A DNA stretch of 64,000 nucleotides from Monodelphis domestica (GCF_027887165.1 NC_077227.1:441581895-441645894); one strand, 5' to 3'. Positions 44,660-56,544 are shown, counted from the stretch's first letter. Numbers and translations are program-made. The notes: generated from the sequence alone by a model not told the origin.

Positions 44660-45270
44660 TATGTTGCCTTAAAGGCTCTCCTCCAACAAGGAGACTCATG
44701 CAAAATATTAACATTATATGAGATTTCTTGATAAACTACAAAGATAACATGACCCTTTGTTTACTAACACTGAGTGACTCATGAAACATGATACAGGCTT
44801 ACCAAAGATGTTCATCATTCTCATGGAGGATATACTACATTGAGTCAAAAGGCAAGAGGAATTTTCTATATCTGATAAGATCTATTGAATGTTCTTGTTT
44901 GTAAAATCATTCATTCATTCATTCATTCATTCATTCAATGAGAATATACTGCATCGAGTCCCAGAGCATTACAGAACCTCCTCAATGAGACACATAATTA
45001 CTCAAAAGAAATCCACTTGACAGTCTATACTGGATAAAACAAGTGGCTGAAAAATGATTATTGTCCATACTAATGCATGTTTTTGACTAGCAATCCATTG
45101 AATTAGAACATTAGTACCTGTGTCAGAAATAGGCAGGACAATGAGTTGGGCCCAAAGGCAAAAAGAGAAGGAAAGAGAAGACAGATGTGCATCGGAGCTT
45201 TTACTGATACTAAACTGTTCTCCAACCTAAGAATACATCTTTTTAAGGCAAATACATAGTAAAATGGAGC
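44660..45270 (+). mobile_element. Decayed RTE LINE, RT region
   Basis: 'caacaaggagactcatgcaaaat' (QQGDSCK), 'ggcttaccaaagatgttcatcattctcatggaggatat' (GLPKMFIILMEDI, compare SPKLFTATLEDI of RTE) and 'gacaatgagttgggcccaaagg' (DNELGPK) follow RTE ORF2 order. A CATT repeat (44908-44937) sits in the middle. Very old. Confidence 0.5.
44908..44937. repeat. (CATT)7 short tandem repeat
   Basis: Seven CATT units, uninterrupted. Confidence 0.95.
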
Positions 45271-46294
<1,024 letters not shown>

Positions 46295-46309
46295 CCCTCC
46301 CTCTCTCTT

Positions 46310-46620
46310 CCCCCCCCCTCTGCCTCTCCAAATCCCCGAGGCCTTAGACTCCCCAGCATCCGTTCATCGTCTGCAGCAGCCTGTAGTATCGGCTACACTT
46401 TGCACCTCGTTGGCTCATAAAAAGGGATTACCCAGGAGGTTTAATTTTAAACGTCAGTGCGTTTTCTGCCCTTTGATTGCAGCTTCCTGCCGCCTCTCGC
46501 TAAGCACTCCCTGGGAATTAAATAGAAGTGACAGCATCAGACTTGGCTGAAGATAATATGTTTGGAAAGAGATTATGTAAACTGGTATTACGTTTAATTA
46601 ATGGATGTCTGCATGGGGAG
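46310..46620. promoter_or_regulatory. CpG-enriched unique segment, candidate regulatory element
   Basis: At least ten CpGs in about 300 bases (ccccgagg, catccgttcatcgtc, tatcggc, cctcgttgg, aaacgtcagtgcg, ccgcctctcgc, ttacgttt), in a window where unique DNA is CpG-poor. It also has homeodomain-like sites (gggattaccc, gtttaattaatgg). There is no repeat match and no convincing exon. Regulatory function is inferred only from composition. Confidence 0.35.
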
Positions 46621-47020
46621 ATCTGGCTTGCTTGATCCTGTTAGAGGAGAAAGAAAACAACAAAAGAGAGAGAAGGGGGGCCAGAAAAAAGAGTGTTTGG
46701 AAAAGGGAGGGAGGGGGGAGCAAACACCCCCCTGCCTTTTGTGTCTCCCACATGACAGCCTCAGTGACAATAAACATCACACCATTCTGGGGATGGCCAT
46801 ACAGCTGAATGGTGAGATGCTACAGCTAAGCAAGTTAGCATCAAATGGAGTCTTTTAAAAGATGCATGTTTGAGCTGCAAATAGGACTCTCCTTAGCATA
46901 ATGCCACCATTTCTGAATCTCCTTTTCTTGGGGACTTAGCTCAGTTCTTATTCTGCACAGGAAAGAACACTTGCCTTTCAAATTATCTGGCAGGGAGCAA
47001 TCCTTTTCAATATCTAATAC
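46621..47020. other. Unclassified stretch
   Basis: Overlapping frames at 46598-46858 show no domain. Purine-rich around 46655-46720. Confidence 0.4.
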
Positions 47021-47024
47021 GGAA

Positions 47025-47200
47025 GCAGCTAGGTAGCTAGGTCTGGATATGAGAGGTCCTGGGTTCAAATCTGGTCTCAGATACTTCCTAGCTGTGTGAC
47101 CCTGGGCAAGTCACTTAACCTCACTTTCCTAGTCCTTACTGCTCTTCTGCCTTGGATTCAGTATTTAGCATAAAAGACAGAAGGTTAGGGTTTTAAAAAA
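47025..47200 (+). mobile_element. SINE-A
   Basis: Head 'gaagcagctaggtagctagg', centre 'gtgtgaccctgggcaagtc', tail 'ggattcagtatttagc'. Confidence 0.9.
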
Positions 47201-47202
47201 TC

Positions 47203-47600
47203 TCTAATATGGCATAGTAGATAGAGCACTGAACTTAGAGTCAGGAGACTTGGGTTCAAATCTGTTCCCTTAGGTAGGCATGAGCAAATAATCTAGAACT
47301 GTGTTGGTGAGCCTATGGTATGTGTGCAGGTGGGAGGCGCTCCCTCCCCCTCTCCACCATGCATGAGGACATTCCTTTCATGAACTGCCTCTCTGCCCAG
47401 CAGCCCAATAGGAGGGCTTCTTCTCTTCCCTATCTGGGGAAGGGGGGGAGAGGGGAAGGGAGGGCTCACATATGGCATTAAGGTTGCTGTTTGAGCTCTC
47501 AGTCTCTAAGAGGTTCACCATCACTGCTCTAGAATCTCAATTTCTAACTGATAAGATATGAGATGATAATATTTACACTAACTTAGTCACAAAAATAATG
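47203..47600 (+). repeat. MIR-type CORE-SINE split by a hAT element
   Basis: Left part 47203-47298 ('tggcatagtagatagagcactg...gacttgggttcaaatctg'). The right part resumes at 47535 ('tctcaatttctaactgataagatatgagatgataa'). Confidence 0.75.
47299..47526. mobile_element. GC-rich hAT-type miniature element with 8-bp target duplication
   Basis: Flanked by atctagaa (47291-47298) and ctctagaa (47527-47534), 7 of 8 identical. Ends 'ctgtgttggtgagcct' and 'gaggttcaccatcactg' are inverted repeats. Body as at 15.1, 32.4 and 50.0 kb. Confidence 0.85.
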
Positions 47601-47890
47601 TTTGGAACATATTAAAATATAATCTAGTATAAAGAATATATTAATATAAAACGTATTCATTATTTTAAAGTCTGTTAATGTGCAATATGCTTAAAGTTTT
47701 AAATACCTATTGATATAGTGTCTAATATGATTTACATCTATTAATATAATACATCATTATATAATATATATGCAATATAATGCATTATATTAAAAGATAC
47801 ATTATAAATAACATTGATATAGTATATGTAATATATAGTGTGTATATATATATAGTATATATGCTATATTATTTTATTAGTTAATATTGG
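47590..47890. repeat. AT-rich low-complexity tract
   Basis: Dominated by TATA/ATTA words, including a (TA)n-like stretch at 47843-47866. Confidence 0.9.
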
Positions 47891-47905
47891 TGCTATCACT
47901 TCCTG

Positions 47906-48150
47906 TTTTTCAGTTGTATCCAACTCTTTATTACCCCATTTAAAGTTTTCTTGACAAAGATACATAAGTAGCTTGCCATTTCCTTCTCCAGTTAATTTTA
48001 AATGTGAAGAAACTGAGGCAAATGGGATTAAAGTGACTTGTCCAGGGTCACACAGCTAGTAAGAACTCGAGATCTAATTTGCACTCCAGAAGATGAGTCT
48101 TCTGGACTCCAAGCCTAGTACTATAGCCATTGCACCACCTAGATGCCCTT
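47906..48150 (-). mobile_element. MAR1 SINE
   Basis: Tail complement 'cagttgtatccaactcttta', 'gcttgccatttccttctccag', 'aagaaactgaggcaaatggg', head complement 'gcaccacctagatgccc'. Confidence 0.92.
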
Positions 48151-48299
48151 TGATGTTAAATTATTATTTATTAATTATTATATGTGATATTTTAATGTAT
48201 TGCTGATATGTTATTATTAATATATTATATTTGTGATATAAGTTCTGTTACAAAATATAAGCTCATATCTGAACTTCAGTTTATTTTGTCACTTTTGTA

Positions 48300-48465
48300 G
48301 AGTCTGATGTGCAGAGCAATAAACTTGGAATCAAAAGACCTGACATCATTTCTCTACTATGTTATAATGTACTATCTGCATGACCTTTGCTATATCACTT
48401 CCCCTCACCTCAGTCTCTTCATCTATAAAACAACTAAAGAGCTGGGTATGATGATTTCTAAGGCC
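48300..48465 (+). repeat. MIR-type CORE-SINE
   Basis: 'agagcaataaacttggaatcaaaag', 'cacctcagtctcttcatctataaaac', 'tgatttctaaggccctt'. Confidence 0.75.
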
Positions 48466-48482
48466 CTTCATAAGAAGGAAAA

Positions 48483-48605
48483 GAAAGAAATGAGCACTTA
48501 TTAAGTACATACTCTGGGTCAGGCACTGTGTTAAGCGATTTACCAATTTTATCTCATTTGATCCCCATGATAACTGTAGAAGATAAAAGCTATTATTATC
48601 CCCAT
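48483..48605 (-). repeat. CORE-SINE fragment, cut by an L1
   Basis: 'gagcacttattaagtacatactctgggtcaggcac' to 'agctattattatccccatt', where L1 sequence starts. Confidence 0.8.
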
Positions 48606-49155
48606 TAAAACTGTATATACTCTTTGATCTAGTGATCATACTACTGGGTCTATATCTCAAAGAGATTTTTTTTAAAAAAAGGAAAAGGACCTATACATAC
48701 AAAAATATTTCTAGCAGCTCTTTTTGTGGTGGCAGATTTGGAAATTGAGAGGTTACCCATCATTTGGGGAATGACTGAGTAAGTTGTGGTAAGTGATTAT
48801 AATGAAATATTATTCTTGCATACGAAATGATGAGCAAGATGATGCTGGAAAGACCTAGAAAGACTTATATGAACTTATACAAAGTGAAGTGAACAGAACC
48901 AAAAGATGATCATACACAATGCCAGCAATATTGTATAATGCTATTCTCCACAATACAATGATCCAGAACAGTTCTGAAGGACTTATGATGAAAAATACTA
49001 TTCATCTCCACAAAAAGAACTGATGGAGTCTGAGTTCAGATCAGAGCTTACCTTTTTTATATTCTTTATTTTTTTGTTCTTTTTTCTTTTTTCTTTTTTT
49101 ATTATCATGTAAAATATTTCCCTATTGTTTATTTTTGTAAGTGAATAATCATAAA
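48606..49155 (+). mobile_element. Old L1 LINE 3' end
   Basis: 'tatactctttgatctagtgatcat', 'gtggtggcagatttggaaattgagaggttacccatcatttggggaatg' and a 3'UTR with T-rich end. Strongly diverged from the L1s at 22-27 kb. Confidence 0.85.
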
Positions 49156-49164
49156 AAACCAAAA

Positions 49165-49555
49165 TACCAAGCCCCAACTAAATGTGGAAAAGCATATGCT
49201 TTCATCTGCATTCTGACTTCAACAGTTCTTTCTCTGGTAGATAGCATTCTTTTGTATAAATCCCTCAGAATTGTCCTGAATTATTGTATTGCTGAGAGCA
49301 GCAAAGTCTTTCACATTTGATCATTCCACAATATTGCTATTACCCTAGCCCTGGTTCTGCTAATTTAACTTTGCATCAGTTCATGTAGGTCTTTCTAGCT
49401 CTGAAATCATCCTGTTCATTTCTTATAGCACAATAGTATTCCATCATAACCAAATACCAAATTTCTTCAGCTATTCCCCAATTGATGTGAACATCCCCTC
49501 AATTTCCAAATCTCTGACACCACAAAAAGGGCAGCTATAAATATTTTTAGTATTT
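49165..49555 (-). mobile_element. Old L1 LINE 3' end, opposite orientation
   Basis: Complement of L1 ORF2 end: 'tttctagctctgaaatcatcctgttc', 'ttcttatagcacaatagtattcc', 'attccccaattgatgtgaacatccc'. It overlaps the same consensus region as the neighbour, so the two are separate insertions, not one inverted copy. Confidence 0.85.
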
Positions 49556-49629
49556 TAGAAAGTAGGCCCTTTAACACAGTTAATATAGAAATGTTTTACG
49601 TGACTTCATGTATCTTTATTATTGTTATT

Positions 49630-49712
49630 GTTATCATTTTCAGTTGTGTCTGACTTTTTCTAACCTCATTTGGGATTTTCTTGACAAAGATCCTGACACA
49701 CTTCTCTTGCCT
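49630..49712 (-). mobile_element. MAR1/RTE 3' tail fragment
   Basis: 'ttttcagttgtgtctgactttttc' and 'cctcatttgggattttcttgacaaag' only; the SINE head is missing. Confidence 0.75.
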
Positions 49713-49912
49713 AGATCTTCAAGCTAGAGCTAAAGGGAATCTTAGAGGCTATCTAGTTCAATCCCTTCGTTTTACGGATGAAGAAACTGAGGCTTAGAGA
49801 GGTTATGGAGAAGTTACATTGCTCAAGGTCACCTAGGTAAAATTCAGCAAATATAAACCCCGGGCTCTTCTGCCAGAGCCCATGCTCTTTCCATTATACC
49901 AAAATGCTTCCC
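49712..49912 (-). repeat. MIR-type CORE-SINE
   Basis: 'gctagagctaaagggaatcttagagg', 'ggatgaagaaactgaggcttagagagg', 'catgctctttccattatacc'. Confidence 0.85.
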
Positions 49913-49939
49913 AAGGAATATAATACCTCTACCATTATA

Positions 49940-50600
49940 GATAGGTGCCTCTACTCTAATTTATAGTCTGAGAGAATTACCTGGGCCATGGAGATATTAA
50001 GGGACTTGGCCTGAATCACATTCCTGGTAAAATATTAGAACAGAGCAGTGATTGTAAACCTATGGCATGGGTGCCAAAGATGGCTCATAGAGTGCTCTTT
50101 ATGGGCATACATGCACTCCCCTCCCCATCCCCAGAGTTCATTATTAGAAAGGCAGAGGCTCTCAGATGGAGTTGATTGCCTCCCCCTCTCCACCTCACCC
50201 GATGACATTTTTTCGCATGCCCTGTCCCTCTGCCCATCAGCCAATGGAAGCACACAGAGGGTAAGGTGGGCAGCTCACAGGTAGCAGAGCTGGAGGGGAG
50301 CAGAGCGCTCGGGCCACTCCCCTCCCCCTCTCTACACTTGCTGAAGATATTCTTCACTACACCCACCCCTCTGTCCAACAGCCCAGTAGGAGCCCTTTAT
50401 CCCTTCCCTGTGTGGGATAAGGGGTGGGGGGTAACATACTCTGCATGGAGAGAGGGGCATAGCACTTGGTCTGGGTGGAGGGAGGGGGGAGGGGGGAGGG
50501 CCCAGCACTTCATCTCTAAAAGGTTTGCCATCACTGAAATAGAGGTTTGTGTCCTGGTCTTCCTGACACCAAGGTTGGCTCTCTAATCACTACCCCTTTA
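49940..50600 (-). repeat. MIR-type CORE-SINE split by a hAT element
   Basis: Left part to 50045 ('attaagggacttggcctgaatcacattcc'), right part from 50545 ('gtcctggtcttcctgacaccaaggttggctctctaatcac'). Confidence 0.75.
50046..50536. mobile_element. GC-rich hAT-type element, longest copy (491 bp)
   Basis: Ends 'cagtgattgtaaacct' and 'aggtttgccatcactg' are inverted repeats; flanks gaacagag and aaatagag agree at 6 of 8. It contains the shared blocks plus an extra left module ('ggtgccaaagatggctcatag'). No transposase frame. Confidence 0.85.
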
Positions 50601-50887
50601 TTCATTAGACTATCATGAAGATAAGATTAAATATTGGTTATATAAAATCCTTTGGGGCCAGCTATTGTTATTTTTTTTAGTTATTTGGAATCACCAGAAG
50701 ATCCCAAGAAAGCCCACAATATCAAAAGAATTCACTTTCACTTCCAGTTCCATCTTGGGTTATAAAGAGGAAAAAATGAAGAGAAAAAAAAATCCAGAAA
50801 CCAGGGGGCAGCCTCCAAGCCCAGTGAACTAAATGAAATCTCCCAAATCTGCATTTTGTGAACATATTTGCTAGAATACTAGAATCA

Positions 50888-51085
50888 GGGGGCAGCTGGG
50901 TGGCTCAGTGGATTGAGAGCCAGGCCTAGAGATGGGAAGTCCTAGGCTCAAATCTGGCCTCAGACACTTCCTAGTTGCGTGACCCTGGGCAAGTCACTTA
51001 ACCCAGTTGCCTAGCCCTTACCACTCTTCTGCCTTGGAACCAATATATAGTATTGATTCTAAGACAGAAGGTAAGGGTTTAAATT
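50888..51085 (+). mobile_element. SINE-A, young, with 14-bp target duplication
   Basis: A 198-base copy close to the family consensus, flanked by an exact duplication of gaatactagaatca (50874-50887 and 51086-51099). It is a good type specimen for the family in this window. Confidence 0.97.
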
Positions 51086-51099
51086 GAATACTAGAATCA

Positions 51100-51480
51100 T
51101 AGCCCTCAGGCTGGAAGAGACTTGAAAGGTCATCTAGCCCATCTTCTTGGCTTATGAATGAGAAACCTGAAGCCTAGAAAAGATAAGTAGCTTGCCCAAG
51201 GTCATCAAGGTCATAGGGGACAGTACAGATTTCAAATTCATGCCTTAGGACTCCAACTTTGGCATTCCTTCCCCTGAACCATATTAGCCTGCCTGCTATA
51301 AATTCCTAGCTTCGTGGACTTTTTCCAAACTGGAGGGAACCTTAGAAATCATCTCATCCAATCACCTCATTTTAATAAAGATGAAACTAGGTTCCTGAGA
51401 GAGAAATGGTTTGTCATCATTCTTATAAGTTAGGACAAACACAGATCCTTGATTTCCCAGGCTGGTTTTTTTCTACTTCC
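51100..51480 (-). repeat. Two MIR-type copies
   Basis: 51100-51290 ('cataggctggaagag'-like head complement, 'gaccttga..tagcttgcccaaggtca') and 51325-51480 ('aactggagggaaccttagaaatcatctcatcc'). Confidence 0.75.
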
Positions 51481-52210
51481 CTGTGGACAGAGTTTGGATG
51501 AGAGGAGATAGCAAGGAAGAACATCCGCCCTGAAAAAAACCCACTAAGTGATGAGAAACTCAAAGGTCTAAGGAGAAGGGACAAATCTGAACTCTGACCT
51601 CCCTGGTTGGTCTTCCAGGCTCTCTGTCTTTCCTTAACTACCTCTCTCAGACAGAAAGCCCAATGAAGAGCTGGACAGGCTCCAAATGCTGAAAGGTTAG
51701 CACTATTTGAGGTTGCTAAGTGCCTTATAAATTATCATTATTAAAGATGAGAAAGTGCAACTAAATTACTGTTAAACCCAAGTGAGGAAGGCTATCTTGG
51801 AGAAGAAACTATTTAAAGTCAGCCAGATTTTGTTTATTTGGGAGTTTCTCTCCCCACCCCCAACCCTACCCATCACCTTAAATTCTGCTTCTGTGTTTTA
51901 TGAAATGTCAGGCCAGGGGAAAGCCTGATACTAGAGAGCCTTCTAGTGGTTAAAATGAGTAAACTCTGGCCAGAACCCAGAGCAGGGGACCCAGCTGCAA
52001 GCTCCAAATGCATTTGAAATCCTTCGACTTCTCTTCTGTTAGGAATCCTCCTCCTTCTTCTTCTCTGTTTGTACTAACAGTTTTCCAGCAAATTACACAG
52101 GAAAAGCAAGCCTCATTGAGTGCAGGGTTTTCTAAGTTTGTCCTGGGGAGGTTCACACTTGGGATTCCTTGAGGACAAGGCTCTCCAGGGAAATAAACTC
52201 CTTCTTCCAA
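51481..52210. other. Mostly unclassified stretch
   Basis: A MIR tail-like piece occurs at 51695-51745 ('gttgctaagtgccttataaattatcatt'). No gene seen; the minus frame at 51950-52210 has no domain. Confidence 0.4.
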
Positions 52211-52214
52211 TGCA

Positions 52215-52680
52215 GAGGGATAGTTTAGTGGTTTGGTGGAGAGTGTCAGATCTGGAATTAGAAAGACTCAAGGGGGGCAGCTACGTGGCTCAGTGGATTT
52301 AGAGTCAGCCCCAGAGATGGAAGGTCCGAGGTTCAAATCTGATTTCAGACTCTCCCTAAGCTCTGTGACCCTGGGAAAGTCACTTGACCCCCATTGCCTA
52401 GCCCTTACCACTCTTCTGCTTTGGAACCAATAAACAGTATTGATTTTACAGTGGAAAGTAAGTGTTTGGTTTGGTTTTTAAGAAAGACTTGAATTCAAAT
52501 TCTGCCTTAGACACTAGCTCTGCAATCCTACACAACTTCACTATGCTTTGGTTTTCCCATCTGTAAAATCTGCATAATAATAGCACCTGTCAACATGGAG
52601 TTGAGAGGCTTAAAAGAGTTTAACTCATATAAATTGCTTGGCATACCTTAAAACATTACATAAAAGTTATCTATCATTGT
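52215..52680 (+). repeat. CORE-SINE split by a SINE-A
   Basis: Left part 52215-52271, right part from about 52481 ('gaattcaaattctgccttagac', 'tcccatctgtaaaatctgc', 'aattgcttggcatacc'). Confidence 0.8.
52272..52480 (+). mobile_element. SINE-A nested in a CORE-SINE
   Basis: Flanked by agaaagactcaa (52260-52271) and agaaagacttga (52481-52492), 10 of 12 identical. Confidence 0.93.
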
Positions 52681-52696
52681 TATTATTATCAGTTTG

Positions 52697-52945
52697 GGCT
52701 AGCCAGGTAGTTCAGTGGATTGAACTGAAGATGAGATCTTCTTTCTCATCTTTCTGAGTTCAAATCCAGCCTTGGACATTTGCTAGCTAGGAGACCCTGA
52801 ACAAGTCACTTAATTCTATTTGACTCAGTTTCCCCATATGGAAAATGAGTTGGAAAAGGAAATGGTAAACCGCTCTAGTATCTTTGCCAGGAAAACCCCA
52901 AAAGGAGTCATCTTTGAAGACCCAACTAAAAGGACCAAAAGTTAT
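52697..52945 (+). mobile_element. MAR1 SINE
   Basis: Head 'gggctagccaggtagttcagtgg', tail 'aaatggtaaaccgctctagtatctttgcc'. The small frame at 52820-53011 is SINE translation. Confidence 0.9.
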
Positions 52946-52964
52946 TATCAGCTCTGTTCTACAA

Positions 52965-53960
52965 TGTGTGGCCTGGGGCCTGCAGCCAGGAATGTCAGAA
53001 GCAGGACTTGAACCTAGCTCACCCTGACTTCATGGCTGATCCTCTCTATCAATCACTCATTTATTGAGTGCCTCCTATGTGCCATGCTACCTCCTTCCTA
53101 ACATAGATAGAAGAACATTCCCATGGAGTTAAACTCTACAAACTCAGGCAAGCCACACCAATATAGATAAGTAAAAAGGTTGTAGGCTCAGGGCCCTTGG
53201 CTCACAAAGTGCTTGACCAGTGGGAGACATGTTCATGAATAAGTAACAATAATCAATCATTTGGATCAATTGATTACTTATTTGTACTTTTAAAGTGCTT
53301 AAAAATGGCTTGTTTTTCCTTTAAGCAGGTCAAAGATGCCTGCCCCTAGAAATGCCTGTAACACTATTAATTTGGATTTGCTTACTGAAACTGGCACCTC
53401 AATAGAAAACAAAGGCAAACCTTAGCTTGGACCCTGTCCAAATAAATGATTACAAAATCTGATGATTGGGTTACTGGAAGTCAAGTTAATGAAGTTTAAC
53501 TGTTGAGGAGAGGGATTGTTCTTATCCTACACGGGACCACCCAGGCCATCCTCTCCCTTCCCTTCCCTCCCGGCAGCATCTTCTCCTCGCTTTGCAGTAC
53601 TTCTCATGGGCCTCCAGAACCAACTCTGCTTTGGAGAAGACCTGTGTACACTAAGGAGAGTTCAGTGGTGTCACCTGGCTGCAGAGGGGAGTCATGGAAA
53701 GCCAGCAGATAGATATGGTGGCCTATGAACCAAACAAAAACTAAAAGCTGCTGCCTAGGGGTTCAGGACACCTAGAGTTCTCCTGGATCTTCCAAGAGCC
53801 ACCTGCCACTTTTAGGAAGTCCCTTAGGCTAAGGAAATCTGGAAATTGAAGCCCAGGAAATGGCTTAATCTGAAGTTATCTAAAGAGTCTAAGCAATCTT
53901 CTGTATTCTTGCTATTCCCAGAAAAGAATGCTAATTCATATCTTATATTTGACCCATTGG
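52965..53960. other. Mostly unclassified stretch
   Basis: A short MIR remnant at 52965-53045 and an R1 head at 53055-53095 ('actcatttattgagtgcctcc'). The rest is unassigned; overlapping frames at 53503-53728 show no domain. Confidence 0.4.
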
Positions 53961-53964
53961 TCTT

Positions 53965-54165
53965 TATTTTCAAGTCACTTTCACATAGTTTATTTCATTT
54001 GGTTTTCACAACAGCCTTATGAAGTAGGCAGGATGAGTAGGATTAGCTCCCTTTGACAGATTAGGAAATTGAGGTCCAGAAAATTTAGGAGACTTACTTA
54101 CCGAATGTTACACACAGCAAAGCAGTGCGGGAATCCTCAGTACTAATTCTCTCCCTCTTTCAGTC
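53965..54165 (-). repeat. MIR-type CORE-SINE
   Basis: 'tttatttcatttggttttcacaacagccttatgaagtaggc' and 'gattaggaaattgaggtcc'. Confidence 0.8.
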
Positions 54166-54790
54166 CCTTCTGTGTATCTGTCTTTGTTTCTCTTTCTCCC
54201 TCTATCTCTCTTGGTCTCTATATCTCTGTCTCTTGTCTGTCTGTCTCTCTTTTAAACCCTTACCTTCCATCTTAGAATCAATACTGTGTAGTGGTGCTAA
54301 GGGAGAAGAGTAATAAATGTTAGGCAATGGGGGTTATGTGACTTTCCCAGGGTCACACAGCTGGGAAGTGTCTGGGGTCAGATTTGAACTCAGGACCTCT
54401 TACCTCTAGATCTGGCTCTCTCTCCACTGAGCCACTTAGCTGTCCCCCATCTGTCTCTCTTACCCTTTGCCTCTGCCCTTCTCCCTCTCTGCCTTTGTCT
54501 GTGTATACCTGTCTCTGACTTTCTCCAATGCTCTCTGGTGTCTCTGTCTCTCTTACTCTGTCTCTGTCCCTCTCTCTTTCTGCTTCTGTCTCTTCCTTGG
54601 TCTGTATATATGTCTCTGACCCTCTTGACACTGCCTCTCTTGAACTTTCTCTCTACCCATTTGTCTTTATCTCTCTCCCTCTCTCTCTGTCTCTCTTCTT
54701 TGCCTCTCTGAAATTGTCTCCATCTATTCTGTCTCTATCTGTCTCTCTCCACCTCTCTTGTCTCCGTGTCTCTGTCTCGCTCTGTCTCTT
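54166..54790 (+). repeat. (TCTG/TCTC)n pyrimidine-rich tract, split by SINE-A
   Basis: Pyrimidine-rich satellite-like DNA at 54166-54245 and 54448-54790, interrupted by a SINE-A. Ser/Leu/Val-rich frames on it are artefacts. Confidence 0.93.
54247..54447 (-). mobile_element. SINE-A inserted in the pyrimidine tract
   Basis: Reverse full copy; flanked on both sides by ctgtctctctt-like DNA, which may be a target duplication but is indistinguishable from the repeat. Confidence 0.92.
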
Positions 54791-55074
54791 CCTGACCCCC
54801 AATATACCTTGCAGGGGACTCAACCCAAAATAGGGTAGCAAGCATTCTCCCTACAAATCACACCTGGTCAGTTGCTCACTATCCCTTTGGTGAGACCCAC
54901 CCCCAAGTAAAGCCAACAATGTTCACAAACTCTATACTTTGGCATAAGTAGGACAGGAACTGAGCCTGGGAGCACCGTCCAATGCACTTGCCTAGGCTTA
55001 CACAGCCAGTGTGTACCAGAGGCTTCAACATCAGTTCTCCATACATCCTATCACACTGCCTTCTCCCTGATATG

Positions 55075-55200
55075 AAGAGGATTGTGAAATAGCAGCTGGT
55101 TGCCTTGACTTACCAAAGGTTGCACAAGTGGTAAAGTCGAAGGGCCAGGATTGGAATCCAAGTCTTCTGACTCCAAATCCAGAGCTATTCTACCATAAAA
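55075..55200 (-). repeat. MIR-type fragment
   Basis: 'caaaggttgcacaagtggtaaag' and 'gattggaatccaagtcttctgactccaaatcc'. Confidence 0.7.
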
Positions 55201-55459
55201 TGCTGGAGAAGTAACATAGAAGTTGATGGGAAGTCTGCATGAAAGAGGCCCCAGCTTGAGGAACGTTAATGGAGAATCCAGGCATGCTCTAGAACCTTTC
55301 CACAAAGCTATACAGAAGCCAACGAGCATCTGGGGGCTTTTTACAACCAATCATTTTGTAGCCACACAGTGTAGCACATAATACCAATAAAAAGTAGTAT
55401 CTAGAGGGGTTGACTGAGGCAACCGATTTATGTACTTGTGTCTTATTCACTCCAGAAGC

Positions 55460-55600
55460 AGTGAGAGAGACAGAGAGGGATGGAAAAAGAGAGAGAGAAA
55501 AGGAGAGAGACAGAGAGAAAGAAAGAGGGAAAGACAGAGATGGAGAAAGAAAGAGGGAGACGGACAGACAGACAGAGGCAGAGAGGCAGAGACAGAGTAA
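55460..55600. repeat. (GAGA/GACAGA)n purine-rich tract
   Basis: Purine-rich on the + strand, complementary in type to the pyrimidine tract 0.7 kb to the left. The Arg/Glu/Lys-rich frame over it is an artefact. Confidence 0.93.
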
Positions 55601-55734
55601 AATTCCAGATCAGATCTTCATTTGGCTTCTGATAGCCTCTGGTTTATCAAACACACATAATAGAGCAATCTCTACAAAGTTTGCAGACCCATGCAAACAT
55701 CCAAAAAGACAATGATGAGCTCTCTGTGTACTGG

Positions 55735-56050
55735 GCTGAGTCTAATTAAGTTCTGTGGATTTCATTCCCATTCCATAAAATGAAGTTAACTGTTTCAAAA
55801 AAATAAAATAAAAAGGTAGGCTAAAGCATCTTTGTTCTTCTGGCTGTAACCACACAAAGAGCAAGTAATGAAATAATTCAATTCAGATTGCACCTGCTCA
55901 TAGTATTCCCTCTCCTTCTGTGCAAAGCAGATTACAGTGGCTTGATGGTTGTTATTTTTTCAAAGCCTGTGTGCTAACTGTATCCGAGTTATGAACTAAT
56001 TATTAATGCTTTTCTTTATTTAGCATCTAGCCCACCAGGCATGACATCCT
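55735..56050. promoter_or_regulatory. Candidate conserved non-coding element
   Basis: Repeat-free, AT-rich but complex, with clustered homeodomain-like cores (ctaattaag, gatta, ctaattattaatg) and an E-box-like cacctg at 55888-55893. The function is inferred from composition; no alignment available. Confidence 0.3.
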
Positions 56051-56544
56051 TATGTCGTTCTACAAGAAATGTCCACTCCTGTTATGGACACCTACCTATG
56101 ACTCTCCCCAAACAGCAACAGATCTTGGACCCTATCCCAAAGCCCCCAGGGTACAAAATTCATGAAACAAAGCATCTGCATCCTAGAGGACAATAAGAAA
56201 GCCAGACAAAAATAGAGTGATGGATCCAACATACACAGCTAAGTTATCCTAGACCATAGTCCAGGGGGACAGTTAAGTAGCAAGGAGGCTTGTTGAACTC
56301 CATTCCTGATTATGGCAGCAAGTCAACACTGGGAAAAATGGGCACATGCAGTCATAATTTTTAAAAAGGATACTTGAGTTTGGAGCAATCAGGTTGAATC
56401 AGACAAATGTTCAACTCCCTGGCACATTGCCTATATTTTGACTTCCTGATCTAATATAAAACCTCTGGTCCTGTATCCCTGCTAGAACAACCAGTCTTCC
56501 TATTTTCTCAGTCCCCATCTCTTCAGTATGATATCCTAAAAAAA
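56051..56544. other. Unclassified stretch
   Basis: Nothing recognised. Confidence 0.4.

Noticed and set aside
44881-44940. CATT repeats as a CRISPR-like array
   Set aside because: No spacers; a simple tandem repeat of 4-base units in a vertebrate genome.
49165-49555. Twin-priming inversion of a single L1 with 48606-49155
   Set aside because: Both pieces cover the same part of the consensus, so they cannot be two parts of one inverted insertion.
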